In this document: piece after piece, positions 17,269 to 25,446 of the stretch
How positions within the stretch are numbered: position 1 is the first letter of the stretch
How the letters are laid out: each line of letters begins with the position of its first letter
From: Nocardioides donggukensis
Lineage (GTDB): Bacteria > Actinomycetota > Actinomycetes > Propionibacteriales > Nocardioidaceae
Direction of reading: 5' to 3'
DNA: 64,000 nucleotides
Assembly: GCF_014842875.1 (NCBI RefSeq)
Contig: NZ_JACYXZ010000004.1
Span: 62,001-126,000 of the forward strand
The notes under the pieces: model-generated
What the model was told of the DNA's origin: nothing
The model's input: only the letters and a program-made list of their open reading frames with translations
The model's database searches: none
Translations under genes and position numbers: made by a program

Positions 17269-18387
17269 TCAGCCGGCCAACGCGTCCTCGAGGCGGACGG
17301 CGGCCAGGTCGTGCGCCTCCGCGACCGGCGCGTAGGTCAGGTCCCCGGCGTGCGTGTTCAGCCCCAGCGCCAGCGACTGGTCGTCGCGGCAGGCCTGCTG
17401 CCAGCCCTTGTCGGCCACCGCCACGGTGTAGGGCATGGTCGCGTTCGTCAGCGCGTACGTCGAGGTGTTGGGCACCGCGCCCGGCATGTTGGCCACGCAG
17501 TAGAAGACCGAGTCGTGCACCGGGTAGGTGGGGTCCGCGTGCGTCGTCGGCCGGGTGTCCTCGAAGCAGCCGCCCTGGTCGACCGCGATGTCGACCAGCA
17601 CCGAGCCCGGCTTCATCCGGGAGACCAGGTCGTTGGTCACGAGCTTGGGCGCCTTCGCGCCGGGGATCAGCACCGCGCCGATGACCAGGTCGGCCTCGGT
17701 GACCTGCTGCTCGATCGCGAGCTTGGACGAGGCCAGGCCGTGCACCCGGTTGTTGTAGCGCCAGAACGACATCCGCAGCTTGTCCAGGTCGGTGTCGAGC
17801 AGGGTCACGTCGGCGCCCATCCCGAGGGCGATGTTGGCGGCGTTCTGCCCCGCGACACCGGCGCCGATCACGACCACCTTGGCGTTGGCGACGCCGCCGA
17901 CGCCGCCCATGAGCACGCCCCGGCCGCCCTCGGCCTTGAGCAGGGAGTAGGCACCGACCTGCGGCGCCAGGCAGCCGGCGACCTCGGACATCGGGTAGAG
18001 CAGCGGCAGCCCGCCGGAGGGCAGCTGCACGGTCTCGTAGGCGATCGCGGTCACCTTCCGCTTCATCAGCTCCTCGGTGAGCGGCTTGTCGGCGGCGAGG
18101 TGCAGGTAGGTGAACAGGGTCTGCCCCTCCCGCATGCGGTGGTACTCCTCGGCCACCGGCTCCTTGACCTTGAGCACCATCTCGCCGGTGCCCCACACCG
18201 CGTCCGCGTCCGGCAGGATCTCGGCCCCCGCGGCGACGTACTCCTCGTCGCTGATCGAGGAGCCGACGCCGGCGCCGGCCTCGATGTACACCTGGTGGCC
18301 GTGCGCACTGAGCTCGTGCACGCCGATCGGCGTGATCGCCACCCGGTACTCGTGGTTCTTGACTTCCTTCGGCACGCCGACCTTCAT
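17269..18387 (-). CDS. ald: Alanine dehydrogenase
   Basis: Converts L-alanine and NAD to pyruvate, ammonium and NADH. The 372-residue product begins [20 protein letters not shown]. The catalytic Lys is in [13 protein letters not shown] (Lys of the AADK segment). The active-site His region is [20 protein letters not shown], and the Rossmann loop is [24 protein letters not shown]. An in-frame extension to 18810 would read through lrp and is rejected. It is divergent from an Lrp-family gene, as in mycobacteria, where AldR controls ald in response to alanine. Confidence 0.96.
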   Translation of the reverse strand: MKVGVPKEVKNHEYRVAITPIGVHELSAHGHQVYIEAGAGVGSSISDEEYVAAGAEILPDADAVWGTGEMVLKVKEPVAEEYHRMREGQTLFTYLHLAADKPLTEELMKRKVTAIAYETVQLPSGGLPLLYPMSEVAGCLAPQVGAYSLLKAEGGRGVLMGGVGGVANAKVVVIGAGVAGQNAANIALGMGADVTLLDTDLDKLRMSFWRYNNRVHGLASSKLAIEQQVTEADLVIGAVLIPGAKAPKLVTNDLVSRMKPGSVLVDIAVDQGGCFEDTRPTTHADPTYPVHDSVFYCVANMPGAVPNTSTYALTNATMPYTVAVADKGWQQACRDDQSLALGLNTHAGDLTYAPVAEAHDLAAVRLEDALAG

Positions 18388-18470
18388 GTCCGGGCCTCTT
18401 CTCGGTGTGATGCGGGACACTGCTGACCGGTCAAGGATGAAGGTCCGAAGCGGTCCGACGCCAGTTCGGT

Positions 18471-18484
18471 GCAGAAGATTCTGC
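18471..18484. promoter_or_regulatory. Palindrome in the ald-lrp intergenic region
   Basis: GCAGAAGATTCTGC is a perfect 14-bp inverted repeat (GCAGAA-GA-TTCTGC), 13 nt ahead of the lrp ATG and 84 nt ahead of ald. Its position between a divergent regulator and its usual target makes it a likely Lrp/AldR operator. The -10-like GAGGAT of lrp overlaps its right edge. Confidence 0.55.
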
Positions 18485-18496
18485 GAGGATGGCCCC

Positions 18497-19003
18497 ATGA
18501 CCGGCACACGTTCGACGACGGGGCAGGGGGCGGGGCGTCCGTCGAACATCGTTCGACCCGCGCTGGACGCCGTCGACACCGCGATCATCGAGGAGCTCGC
18601 CCTCGACGCGCGGCTGCCGAACAACGCCCTGGCCGACCGGGTGGGGGTCGCGGCCTCGACCTGCCTGGGCCGGGTCCGGGCGCTGCGCGAGGCCGGGGTG
18701 ATCCGCGGCTTCCACGCCGACGTCGACCCCGAGCTGACCGGCCGCCCGATCCAGGCGATGGTCCAGGTGCGCATGCAGTCCCACGCGCGCGGGCAGCTGG
18801 TGGAGTTCATGCAGTCGGTGGCCTACCTGCCCGGTGTCCGCAACACCTACCTGCTGGCCGGGTCCCACGACTTCTTCATCCACGTCGCGATGCCCGACAC
18901 CGAGTCCCTGCGCGAGTTCGTGATCGCCCACCTCTCCGGCAACCGGGACGTCGCGCTCACCGAGACCAACCTGATCTTCAGCCACAGCCAGGCTTGGGCC
19001 TGA
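18497..19003 (+). CDS. Lrp/AsnC family regulator, AldR-like
   Basis: A 168-residue feast/famine protein. An N-terminal extension of about 25 residues precedes the HTH (AVDTAIIEELALDARLPNNA and ADRVGVAASTCLGRVRALRE). The RAM effector domain follows (GRPIQAMVQVRMQ; NTYLLAGSHDFFIHVAMPD). It probably senses alanine and activates ald, by analogy with mycobacterial AldR. The start lies 7 nt after a -10-like hexamer, so the transcript may be leaderless. Confidence 0.9.
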   Translation: MTGTRSTTGQGAGRPSNIVRPALDAVDTAIIEELALDARLPNNALADRVGVAASTCLGRVRALREAGVIRGFHADVDPELTGRPIQAMVQVRMQSHARGQLVEFMQSVAYLPGVRNTYLLAGSHDFFIHVAMPDTESLREFVIAHLSGNRDVALTETNLIFSHSQAWA

Positions 19004-19007
19004 CCGG

Positions 19008-19868
19008 TCAAGGAGCGGCGCGACGCGCCGGGACCAGGCCCGTGACCAGCCCCGCCACCAGGCCCACGGCGGCGACCGCGAGCGACACCCAGGTCGCCAG
19101 CCACAGGTCCTGGCGCAGTCCGGCGACCACCACGTCGTACACCGCGCCGACCAGCTCCGCGTCGCGGGCACCGGTCCTGGCCACCAGCCCGCCCCGGGCG
19201 ACGCCGACGCCGGCGACCAGCGCACCGCAGGCGAGGGCCGAGCCCACGCCGAGCCAGAGCAGGGCACGGGTACGCCGCCGGGCGAGCAGCAGCGTCAGCG
19301 CCAGCCCGGTCAGCCAGGCGACCGGCAGCCACGAGCCGGCCGCGTCCAGGATCCGGTAGCCGGTGCGGGCCCGCTCCAGCTCCTCGGCATCGACCAGCCT
19401 GAGCCGGACCTGCGCCGCCGGCAGGTCGCCCGGGTCCACGAGGTCGCCGACCCCCAGCACCTCGACCACGATCGTGAGCAGGTCGCCGACCTCGATCCCG
19501 ACCCGTCCGTCACGGACCCCCTGCCCCTCGGCGCCCTCGTCCCGCAGGATCGCGACCACCCGCTCGTGGGTGGCGAGGTTCGCACGCTCCCAGACCCGGT
19601 CGAACTCCGGGCCGTCCAGCACGGCGAGCACGGTGCGTCGCACGGTCGGCTCCGGGAGCACCGGCGCCTGCTCCGCCACGAGGGCGACCAGCCGGTCCGC
19701 GACCGCGTCCTGGACCACCGGGTCGTCGGCCAGCGGCCCGACGGCCTCGACGTAGGCGTCGGGATCGTCCGCGATCTCCGCGGTCCACGTGCCGAGGAGG
19801 GTCATCGGCAGCAGCAGGCAGGTGAGCAGGGCGAGCGGCGGCCACAGCAGGGAGCGGAGCGGTCTCAT
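19008..19868 (-). CDS. Integral membrane protein of unknown function
   Basis: 286 residues. A first hydrophobic helix (LLWPPLALLTCLLLPMTLLG, 7-26) is followed by an extracytoplasmic domain of about 150 residues rich in Asp/Val/Leu. Three more helices follow (about 178-195, 205-225, 255-280). This topology resembles uncharacterised actinobacterial multi-pass proteins with one large outside loop. I cannot assign a function. Its stop is 4 nt from the end of the convergent lrp gene. Confidence 0.7.
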   Translation of the reverse strand: MRPLRSLLWPPLALLTCLLLPMTLLGTWTAEIADDPDAYVEAVGPLADDPVVQDAVADRLVALVAEQAPVLPEPTVRRTVLAVLDGPEFDRVWERANLATHERVVAILRDEGAEGQGVRDGRVGIEVGDLLTIVVEVLGVGDLVDPGDLPAAQVRLRLVDAEELERARTGYRILDAAGSWLPVAWLTGLALTLLLARRRTRALLWLGVGSALACGALVAGVGVARGGLVARTGARDAELVGAVYDVVVAGLRQDLWLATWVSLAVAAVGLVAGLVTGLVPARRAAP

Positions 19869-19907
19869 CAGGGGTCGTGGCCTCCGGCCATCAGGTCGGT
19901 CGGACGG

Positions 19908-21044
19908 TCACGGGAAGCGTGGGGTGAACCACTCCCTGACCGTCGGGAAGGGGTTGAAGCGACAGCCAGCCAGCGAGATCGACTGCTGCTGCATCACCGG
20001 GGCGGCCGCACCGCGACCCGGGCAGGACCGGTGACCGTGCCCGAGCCAGTGGCCCACCTCGTGGTTGACCACCATGTGCCGGTAGCCGCGCAGCGAGCCA
20101 CCATAGGCGCGCCAGGCCGGGGAGGCGAACCTCCACCGGTCCTGGTTGATCACGACGTGGCGCCCGACCCGGCAGCTCCAGCGGCTGCTGCACCCGGACG
20201 AGAAGTCGGGGACCCGGGCGGCCTCCGCGAGCACCAGGGTCATCGCGCCACCCGAGCGCACCCGCCGGAATCCGATGCCGGTGGTCCGCCAGCCCCGTGG
20301 ATCGTTGAGCGAGGCATGGGCCAGCCGCTTGAACAGCGGCAGGTCCGCGGAGATCCGGCCGCGCGTCTGCACGGAGTAGAGCACCGTCCGGCGCAGCGGC
20401 ACCCGGTGCAGCGTCCGTCCGGGCCGGGCCGAGCGCCACCCGTCGGCGACGTACCCGGGCCGGGCGGCCCGGACCTGCACCCGGATCCGGCGACCCACGT
20501 CGCGCGCCGTCAGCCGGTAGGTCCGCCCGGTCGCGCCGGGGATCGGCTCCTGGCCGCGCAGCCAGCGGAAGGTCCGGGTGACCCGCTGCTCCCAGGCGCC
20601 CCCGGTCGCCTCCAGCGTGCGCAGGTAGCGCCGGGTGCCCGAGACCGTGGGGCGCTGCTCCCGCGCGAGCCGGGCCCGGCGGACCCGGACCGGCTCCGAG
20701 GTGGCCGAGCCGTCGGCGTATCCGTCCCGGGTGGCGGTGACCCGGACCCGCAGCCGCCTGCCGATGTCGTCGAGGCCGGGCCGGTAGCGCGCCGCGGTGG
20801 CGCCGGCGACGACCCGTCGGCCGCGCAGCCACTGGTAGCCGAGGGTGACGTCCTCGACGTCCCACGTCGCCGGTGCGACCCGCAGGACCGACCGGTACGC
20901 CGGGTCGCCGGTGAGGACCGGACCGGTGACCACGCCGATCACGGGCGGGTCCACCGGGTCCGCTCCCTCGACCCCGGCCGCCGGCAGCGCGACGAGCAGG
21001 AGCGGCACCGTGATGAGGGCGACGAGCAGACGGCGGGCGATCAC
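19908..21044 (-). CDS. Secreted DUF3152-type putative zinc metalloprotease with Ig-like repeats
   Basis: A signal peptide (VIARRLLVALITVPLLLVALPAAG) is followed by two repeated beta modules: one has YQWLRGRRVVAGATAARYRP, the other FRWLRGQEPIPGATGRTYRL. These resemble the Ig-like YxWxR modules of actinobacterial surface proteins. The C-terminal 170 residues hold the metal motif HEVGHWLGHGH (HExxH-x5-H), typical of DUF3152, plus conserved Cys. GTG at 21044 sits 7 nt after TACCGT, suggesting a leaderless message. Peptidase activity is inferred from the motif only. Confidence 0.8.
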   Translation of the reverse strand: MIARRLLVALITVPLLLVALPAAGVEGADPVDPPVIGVVTGPVLTGDPAYRSVLRVAPATWDVEDVTLGYQWLRGRRVVAGATAARYRPGLDDIGRRLRVRVTATRDGYADGSATSEPVRVRRARLAREQRPTVSGTRRYLRTLEATGGAWEQRVTRTFRWLRGQEPIPGATGRTYRLTARDVGRRIRVQVRAARPGYVADGWRSARPGRTLHRVPLRRTVLYSVQTRGRISADLPLFKRLAHASLNDPRGWRTTGIGFRRVRSGGAMTLVLAEAARVPDFSSGCSSRWSCRVGRHVVINQDRWRFASPAWRAYGGSLRGYRHMVVNHEVGHWLGHGHRSCPGRGAAAPVMQQQSISLAGCRFNPFPTVREWFTPRFP

Positions 21045-21084
21045 GCCTCCCACGGTAGGGCCGAACGGCCGGGTCCGGGCCGGT

Positions 21085-22356
21085 TCAGGAGTTCGAGTAG
21101 ACCGCCGGGCCCCCGTCGGCGTCCGGCCCCGTCGAGCGCCCCGCCCAGGTCCAGGCGTAGGCGGGGTCCTCGGCCGCCAGGCCGGCCTCGCCGAGCTCGA
21201 GCGGGGCGAAGGTGTCGACCATGACCGCGGACTCCTCGAAGTACTCCGCGCCGAGCGACGCCTCGATCGCGGACGGCTGCGGGCCGTGCGCGTGCCCGCC
21301 GGGGTGGAGGGAGACCGAGCCGATGTCGATGCCGGAGCCCTTGCGGGCCTCGTAGTCGCCGCCGACGTAGAACATCACCTCGTCGGAGTCGACGTTGGAG
21401 TGGTAGTAGGGCACGGGGATCGACAGCGGGTGGTAGTCGACCTTGCGCGGCAGGAAGTTGCAGACCACGAAGTTGTGGCCCTCGAAGACCTGGTGCACCG
21501 GCGGCGGCTGGTGCACCTTGCCGGTGATCGGCATGTAGTCGTCGATGTTGAAGGTGTAGGGGTAGAGGCAGCCGTCCCAGCCGACCACGTCGAACGGGTG
21601 GCCGGCGTAGGTCATCCGGGTGCCGCCGACCCCGCCCGGCAGCCCCGGGACCCGGTGCTTGACCAGCACCTCGACGTCTGACCCCTCCGACCCCTCCGAC
21701 CCCTCCGGCCCCTCCGGACCGTCGGGCCGGTCGGCCAGCAGCGGCCCGGTGGGGCCGTGCAGGTCCCGCTCGCAGTACGGCGCGTGCTCGAGCAGCTGCC
21801 CGTAGCGGGAGAGGTACCGCTTCGGCGGCGCGACGTGGCTGTTCGCCTCGATCGCGTAGAGCCGGGAGGGCTCGCTCGGCAGCCACCGGTGGGTGGTGGC
21901 CCGCGGGAGGATCACGTAGTCCCCGGCCCGGTAGGTCAGCGTGCCGAGCACGGTCTCGACGGTGCCGCCGCCGGACTCGACGTACACGCACTCGTCGCCG
22001 ATCGCGTTCCGGTAGAGCGGCGAGGGGTCGGTGCCGGTGACCACGTAGCCGATCCGGACGTCGGCGTTGCCGAGGACCAGGCGGCGGCCCTCGACCGGGC
22101 AGCCGGACGTCTCCAGCGAGTGCAGCCGCAGGTGCCGGGGCTTGAGCGGGTGGTTGGGCGTGCGGGCCTGGTCGGGCAGCTCCCAGACCTCCGAGGCGAC
22201 GATCGCCGACGGGACACCACGGTGGTAGAGCAGGGAGGAGTCCGAGGAGAACCCCTCCTCCCCCATGAGCTCCTCGTAGTAGAGGCGTCCCTCGGGGTCG
22301 CGGTGCTGGGTGTGCCGCTTGGGCGGCACCTCGCCGATCTGCCGGTAGTGAGCCAT
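21085..22356 (-). CDS. hmgA: Homogentisate 1,2-dioxygenase
   Basis: Fe(II) enzyme that opens the ring of homogentisate to maleylacetoacetate in tyrosine/phenylalanine breakdown. The 423-residue product starts MAHYRQIGEVPPKRHTQHRD. Metal-ligand region: NFLPRKVDYHPLSIPVPYYH, then SDEVMFYVGGDY, and HPGGHAHGPQPSAIEASLG. A low-complexity insert, DRPDGPEGPEGSEGSEGSDV, built from tandem 9-bp repeats, interrupts the N-terminal cupin at about 240-258. It is divergent from a gene pair that ends with fahA, so the pathway genes are together; the isomerase is not seen here. Confidence 0.94.
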   Translation of the reverse strand: MAHYRQIGEVPPKRHTQHRDPEGRLYYEELMGEEGFSSDSSLLYHRGVPSAIVASEVWELPDQARTPNHPLKPRHLRLHSLETSGCPVEGRRLVLGNADVRIGYVVTGTDPSPLYRNAIGDECVYVESGGGTVETVLGTLTYRAGDYVILPRATTHRWLPSEPSRLYAIEANSHVAPPKRYLSRYGQLLEHAPYCERDLHGPTGPLLADRPDGPEGPEGSEGSEGSDVEVLVKHRVPGLPGGVGGTRMTYAGHPFDVVGWDGCLYPYTFNIDDYMPITGKVHQPPPVHQVFEGHNFVVCNFLPRKVDYHPLSIPVPYYHSNVDSDEVMFYVGGDYEARKGSGIDIGSVSLHPGGHAHGPQPSAIEASLGAEYFEESAVMVDTFAPLELGEAGLAAEDPAYAWTWAGRSTGPDADGGPAVYSNS

Positions 22357-22425
22357 CGCCCCTCGCCTCTGTTCGTCTATCGGACGCGTGTGTCCGCTCA
22401 CGCGTGCTTGCGCTAGCCTCGCACC

Positions 22426-23373
22426 GTGTCCCCCGCTTCGGCAACCGTTCCACCGGGCTCTCCGGTTCCCCCCGTGCCCTCGGCCTTCCGCGGCCTCGTC
22501 GACGACGCCGCGATCTTCCCGCCCGGCAACGCCGACCTCGAGGACGCGGTCGCCGCCTGGCAGGAGCGCCTCGGCACTCCACTGGAGACCCTGGTCGGCA
22601 GCTTCGTGATCGGCGACCACCGACTGGCCGACCTGGCCGCGCTGACCGGCGAGGTCGAGCGGCCGATCCCGGTCAGCGTGGTCGTCGGCACCGGGGCCGG
22701 CGGCCTGGCACCGGCCGCCTCGACCGTCTCCCGACTCCCCGGGGTCCGGCTGGCCGGCCTGGAGGTGGCCCTGCGCGACCCCGACGACCTGGCCGGCAAC
22801 GCCCGCCGGATCGTGGCCGGGCTGGACCAGGCCCGCGACCACGGGGCCGTCGACGACGACCTGCCCGTCTACGTCGAGCTCCCGCAGGCCGACCCCACCG
22901 CCGGGTGGCTCTCGGCCGCGGACGAGGTGGCCGGCGCCGAGCTCCGGCTGAAGTTCCGCACCGGCGGCGTGGAGGCCGACCTCTTCCCCGCCAGCCGGAC
23001 CCTGGCCGCCTGGGTGGACGCCGCGCTCGACCGGGAGACGCCCTTCAAGTGCACGGCCGGGCTGCACCACGCCGTCCGGCACGCGGACCCGGGCACCGGG
23101 ATCGCCCACCACGGCTTCCTCAACCTGCTGCTGGCCACCCGGCGCTGCTTCGACGGGGCGGCCGCCGACGAGGTGGTCGGGCTGCTGGAGGAGCGGGAGC
23201 CGGCGGCGCTGCTCGCGGCCTGGGCCGGGCAGGAGGAGCCGGCGATGGCCGGGATCCGGCGCTGGTTCACCGGGTTCGGCTCCTGCAGCGTCCGCGAGCC
23301 GTGGACCGACCTCGTCGGGCTCGGGCTGGTGGACGACCCGGACCGCCCGGGCCACTCGACGAAGGAGAGCTGA
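22426..23373 (+). CDS. Uncharacterised protein linked to homogentisate catabolism
   Basis: 315 residues with no domain I can name. Conserved-looking blocks are FRGLVDDAAIFPPGNADLED near the start, LRLKFRTGGVEADLFPASRT in the middle, and TPFKCTAGLHHAVRH with GIAHHGFLNLLLATRRC. The His, Lys and Gly-Gly positions suggest an enzyme with a phosphate- or carboxylate-binding barrel, which is only a guess. GTG at 22426 lies 6 nt after TAGCCT (leaderless). The stop TGA directly abuts the fahA ATG, so co-expression is certain. Related hypothetical proteins are known to me in other actinobacteria without a function. Confidence 0.85.
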   Translation: MSPASATVPPGSPVPPVPSAFRGLVDDAAIFPPGNADLEDAVAAWQERLGTPLETLVGSFVIGDHRLADLAALTGEVERPIPVSVVVGTGAGGLAPAASTVSRLPGVRLAGLEVALRDPDDLAGNARRIVAGLDQARDHGAVDDDLPVYVELPQADPTAGWLSAADEVAGAELRLKFRTGGVEADLFPASRTLAAWVDAALDRETPFKCTAGLHHAVRHADPGTGIAHHGFLNLLLATRRCFDGAAADEVVGLLEEREPAALLAAWAGQEEPAMAGIRRWFTGFGSCSVREPWTDLVGLGLVDDPDRPGHSTKES

Positions 23374-24603
23374 ATGTCCCAGACCTGGGTCGAGGGCGCC
23401 GCGGGGTCGCCGTACGACATCGACCACCTGCCGTACGGCGTCTTCGACCGGCCCGGCGAGCCGGCCCGCGTCGGCGTCCGGATCGGCGACCTGGTGCTGG
23501 ACGGGGCGCCGGTCGCGACGCTCGGCGGCGACCCCGGGGACGGTCCCGACCTCGCGTCGGCGTGGCGGCGGCCGAGCCTGGATGCGTTCCTCGCGCTGGG
23601 CCGGCCGGCGTGGGAGACCGCACGGGACTGGCTGGTCGAGATCCTCACCGGGCCCGAGCACCGGGCCGCGGTCGAGCCGCACCTGCTGCCGGTGTCGTCG
23701 GTGACGATGCGGATGCCGTTCACCGTGGCCGACTACGTCGACTTCTACGCCTCACTCGAGCACGCCTCCAACGTGGGCCGGATCTTCCGGCCCGACCAGG
23801 AGCCGCTGCTGCCCAACTGGCGGCACCTGCCGGTCGGCTACCACGGCCGGGCCGGGACGGTGCTGCCGTCGGGCACACCGGTCGTCCGGCCGCACGGCCA
23901 GCGCAAGGGTCCGGCCGACGCCGAGCCGGTCTTCGGGCCGAGCCAGCGCCTGGACATCGAGGCCGAGCTCGGCTTCGTCGTCGGCGCCGGGACCGAGCTC
24001 GGCGAGCGGGTGTCGACCGCCGACCTGGCCGACCACGTGTTCGGCGTGGTCGGGCTCAACGACTGGTCCGCGAGGGACGTGCAGGCCTGGGAGTACGTCC
24101 CGCTCGGGCCGTTCCTCGGCAAGTCGTTCGCGACCTCGATCTCCACCTGGGTGACCCCGCTGGCGGCGCTGGCGGCGGCCTGGACCGAGCTGCCCGGCCA
24201 GGACCCGGCTCCGCTGCCCTACCTCGCCGTCGACGGTCCGGCCGGGCTGGACATCGCGGTCGAGGTCGAGCTGAACGGCCACGTGGTCTCGCGGCCGCCG
24301 TACTCGACGATGTACTGGGCGCCGGCCCAGATGCTGGCCCACCTGACCGTCAACGGCGCGTCGCTGCGCACCGGCGACCTGTTCGGCTCCGGCACCGTCT
24401 CCGGGCCGGAGCCCGGCCAGCGGGGCTCGCTGCTCGAGCTGAGCTGGGGCTGGCGGGAGCCGTTCGCGGTCGGGGACGCCGAGCGCACGGCCCTGGAGGA
24501 CGGGGACGAGGTGGTGCTGCGCTACACCGCGCCCGGCAGCGGCGGCGGCCGGATCGCGCTGGGAGAGGTCGTCGGACGGGTGGAGCCGGCCCGCGCGTGG
24601 TAG
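23374..24603 (+). CDS. fahA: Fumarylacetoacetase
   Basis: Hydrolyses fumarylacetoacetate to fumarate and acetoacetate, the last step of tyrosine degradation. The 409-residue two-domain protein has the catalytic His in VDFYASLEHASNVGRIF. The metal-binding residues are in DIEAELGFVVGAGTELGE and VVGLNDWSARDVQAWEYVPL. SFATSISTWVTPLAAL and the C-terminal FGSGTVSGPEPGQRGSLLEL are also typical. AAGGAGAGC precedes the ATG. It follows the unknown gene without a gap. Confidence 0.95.
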   Translation: MSQTWVEGAAGSPYDIDHLPYGVFDRPGEPARVGVRIGDLVLDGAPVATLGGDPGDGPDLASAWRRPSLDAFLALGRPAWETARDWLVEILTGPEHRAAVEPHLLPVSSVTMRMPFTVADYVDFYASLEHASNVGRIFRPDQEPLLPNWRHLPVGYHGRAGTVLPSGTPVVRPHGQRKGPADAEPVFGPSQRLDIEAELGFVVGAGTELGERVSTADLADHVFGVVGLNDWSARDVQAWEYVPLGPFLGKSFATSISTWVTPLAALAAAWTELPGQDPAPLPYLAVDGPAGLDIAVEVELNGHVVSRPPYSTMYWAPAQMLAHLTVNGASLRTGDLFGSGTVSGPEPGQRGSLLELSWGWREPFAVGDAERTALEDGDEVVLRYTAPGSGGGRIALGEVVGRVEPARAW

Positions 24604-24612
24604 AACGCCCCG

Positions 24613-25428
24613 GTGCGCACTCCTCTCCTCGCCTCCGCCCTGACCACCCTCGCCCTGACCCTCACGGGCTGCGGCGGCGACCCGTTCGCCGACGACGATC
24701 GTGAGCCGGCCGAGGTGCTGGCCGACGCGGTCGACGCCACCCTCGGGGTCGACTCGTTCGTCGTGGACACCAAGGCGGCGCTGACCATCGGCGAGACCGA
24801 CATCAGCCTCACCGCCGCCGGGGCCGTGGACTACGAGGCGCTGGTCGCCGACGCCGGCATCACCGTGCAGCAGGGCGAGGCCGGCGGCGAGATCGAGATC
24901 CGGGCCGACGGCGAGTCGGTGTGGTTCCGCACCGAGGGCGAGCAGGTGCCGGCGATCCCGCAGGGCAAGAGCTGGGTCCAGGGGGAGGCCTCCATCCTGG
25001 ACGGCGCCGCCACGTTCGACCCGGCCGGGCTGGCCGGCGTCGTGATCGCGCTGCGCGCCGCCGAGGACGTCGTGGAGGGAGGGACGAAGGAGATCGACGG
25101 CGTCCAGGCCCGCGAGTTCAGCACCACCGTGACCTACGCCGACGCCGTCGAGGCGGCCGGGGAGGACGCAGGGAAGCTCGAGAGCTCGCTCAGCCTCACC
25201 GGCACCGCCGACCAGGCCGACCTGGTGATCGTGGCCTGGGTGGGCGAGGACGACGTGATCCGCGACTTCGACCTCGACATCGAGGCCGGCGACGTGCCCG
25301 TCGACGGCACCTACACCGTGGACGTCTCCGGCGTCGACGAGGACGTCGAGGCGCCGGAAGCCCCCGCCGAGGAGGACGTCCTCACCGGGGCCGAGGCCGA
25401 CGCCTTCCTCTCCTCGGTCGTCCAGTAG
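24613..25428 (+). CDS. LppX/LprG-like lipoprotein
   Basis: A lipobox LTGC lies at residues 17-20 after a short signal ([20 protein letters not shown]). The 250-residue mature part is acidic and shows the LppX_LprAFG fold pattern: [21 protein letters not shown], then [17 protein letters not shown]. In mycobacteria this family binds lipids at the outer face of the membrane. GTG at 24613 starts 9 nt after the fahA stop, but the link to tyrosine catabolism is probably positional. Confidence 0.82.
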   Translation: MRTPLLASALTTLALTLTGCGGDPFADDDREPAEVLADAVDATLGVDSFVVDTKAALTIGETDISLTAAGAVDYEALVADAGITVQQGEAGGEIEIRADGESVWFRTEGEQVPAIPQGKSWVQGEASILDGAATFDPAGLAGVVIALRAAEDVVEGGTKEIDGVQAREFSTTVTYADAVEAAGEDAGKLESSLSLTGTADQADLVIVAWVGEDDVIRDFDLDIEAGDVPVDGTYTVDVSGVDEDVEAPEAPAEEDVLTGAEADAFLSSVVQ

Positions 25429-25446
25429 CCCGCTGTCGCCGGGTCG

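Noticed and set aside
21085-23682. 865-residue extension of hmgA
   Set aside because: The extra N-terminal part is the antisense of the unknown gene and fahA; the homogentisate dioxygenase domain begins at ATG 22356.
25311-25446. Extended C-terminus of the AMP ligase overlapping the lipoprotein
   Set aside because: The homologous ending is found in the next frame, so the extension is a frameshift product.
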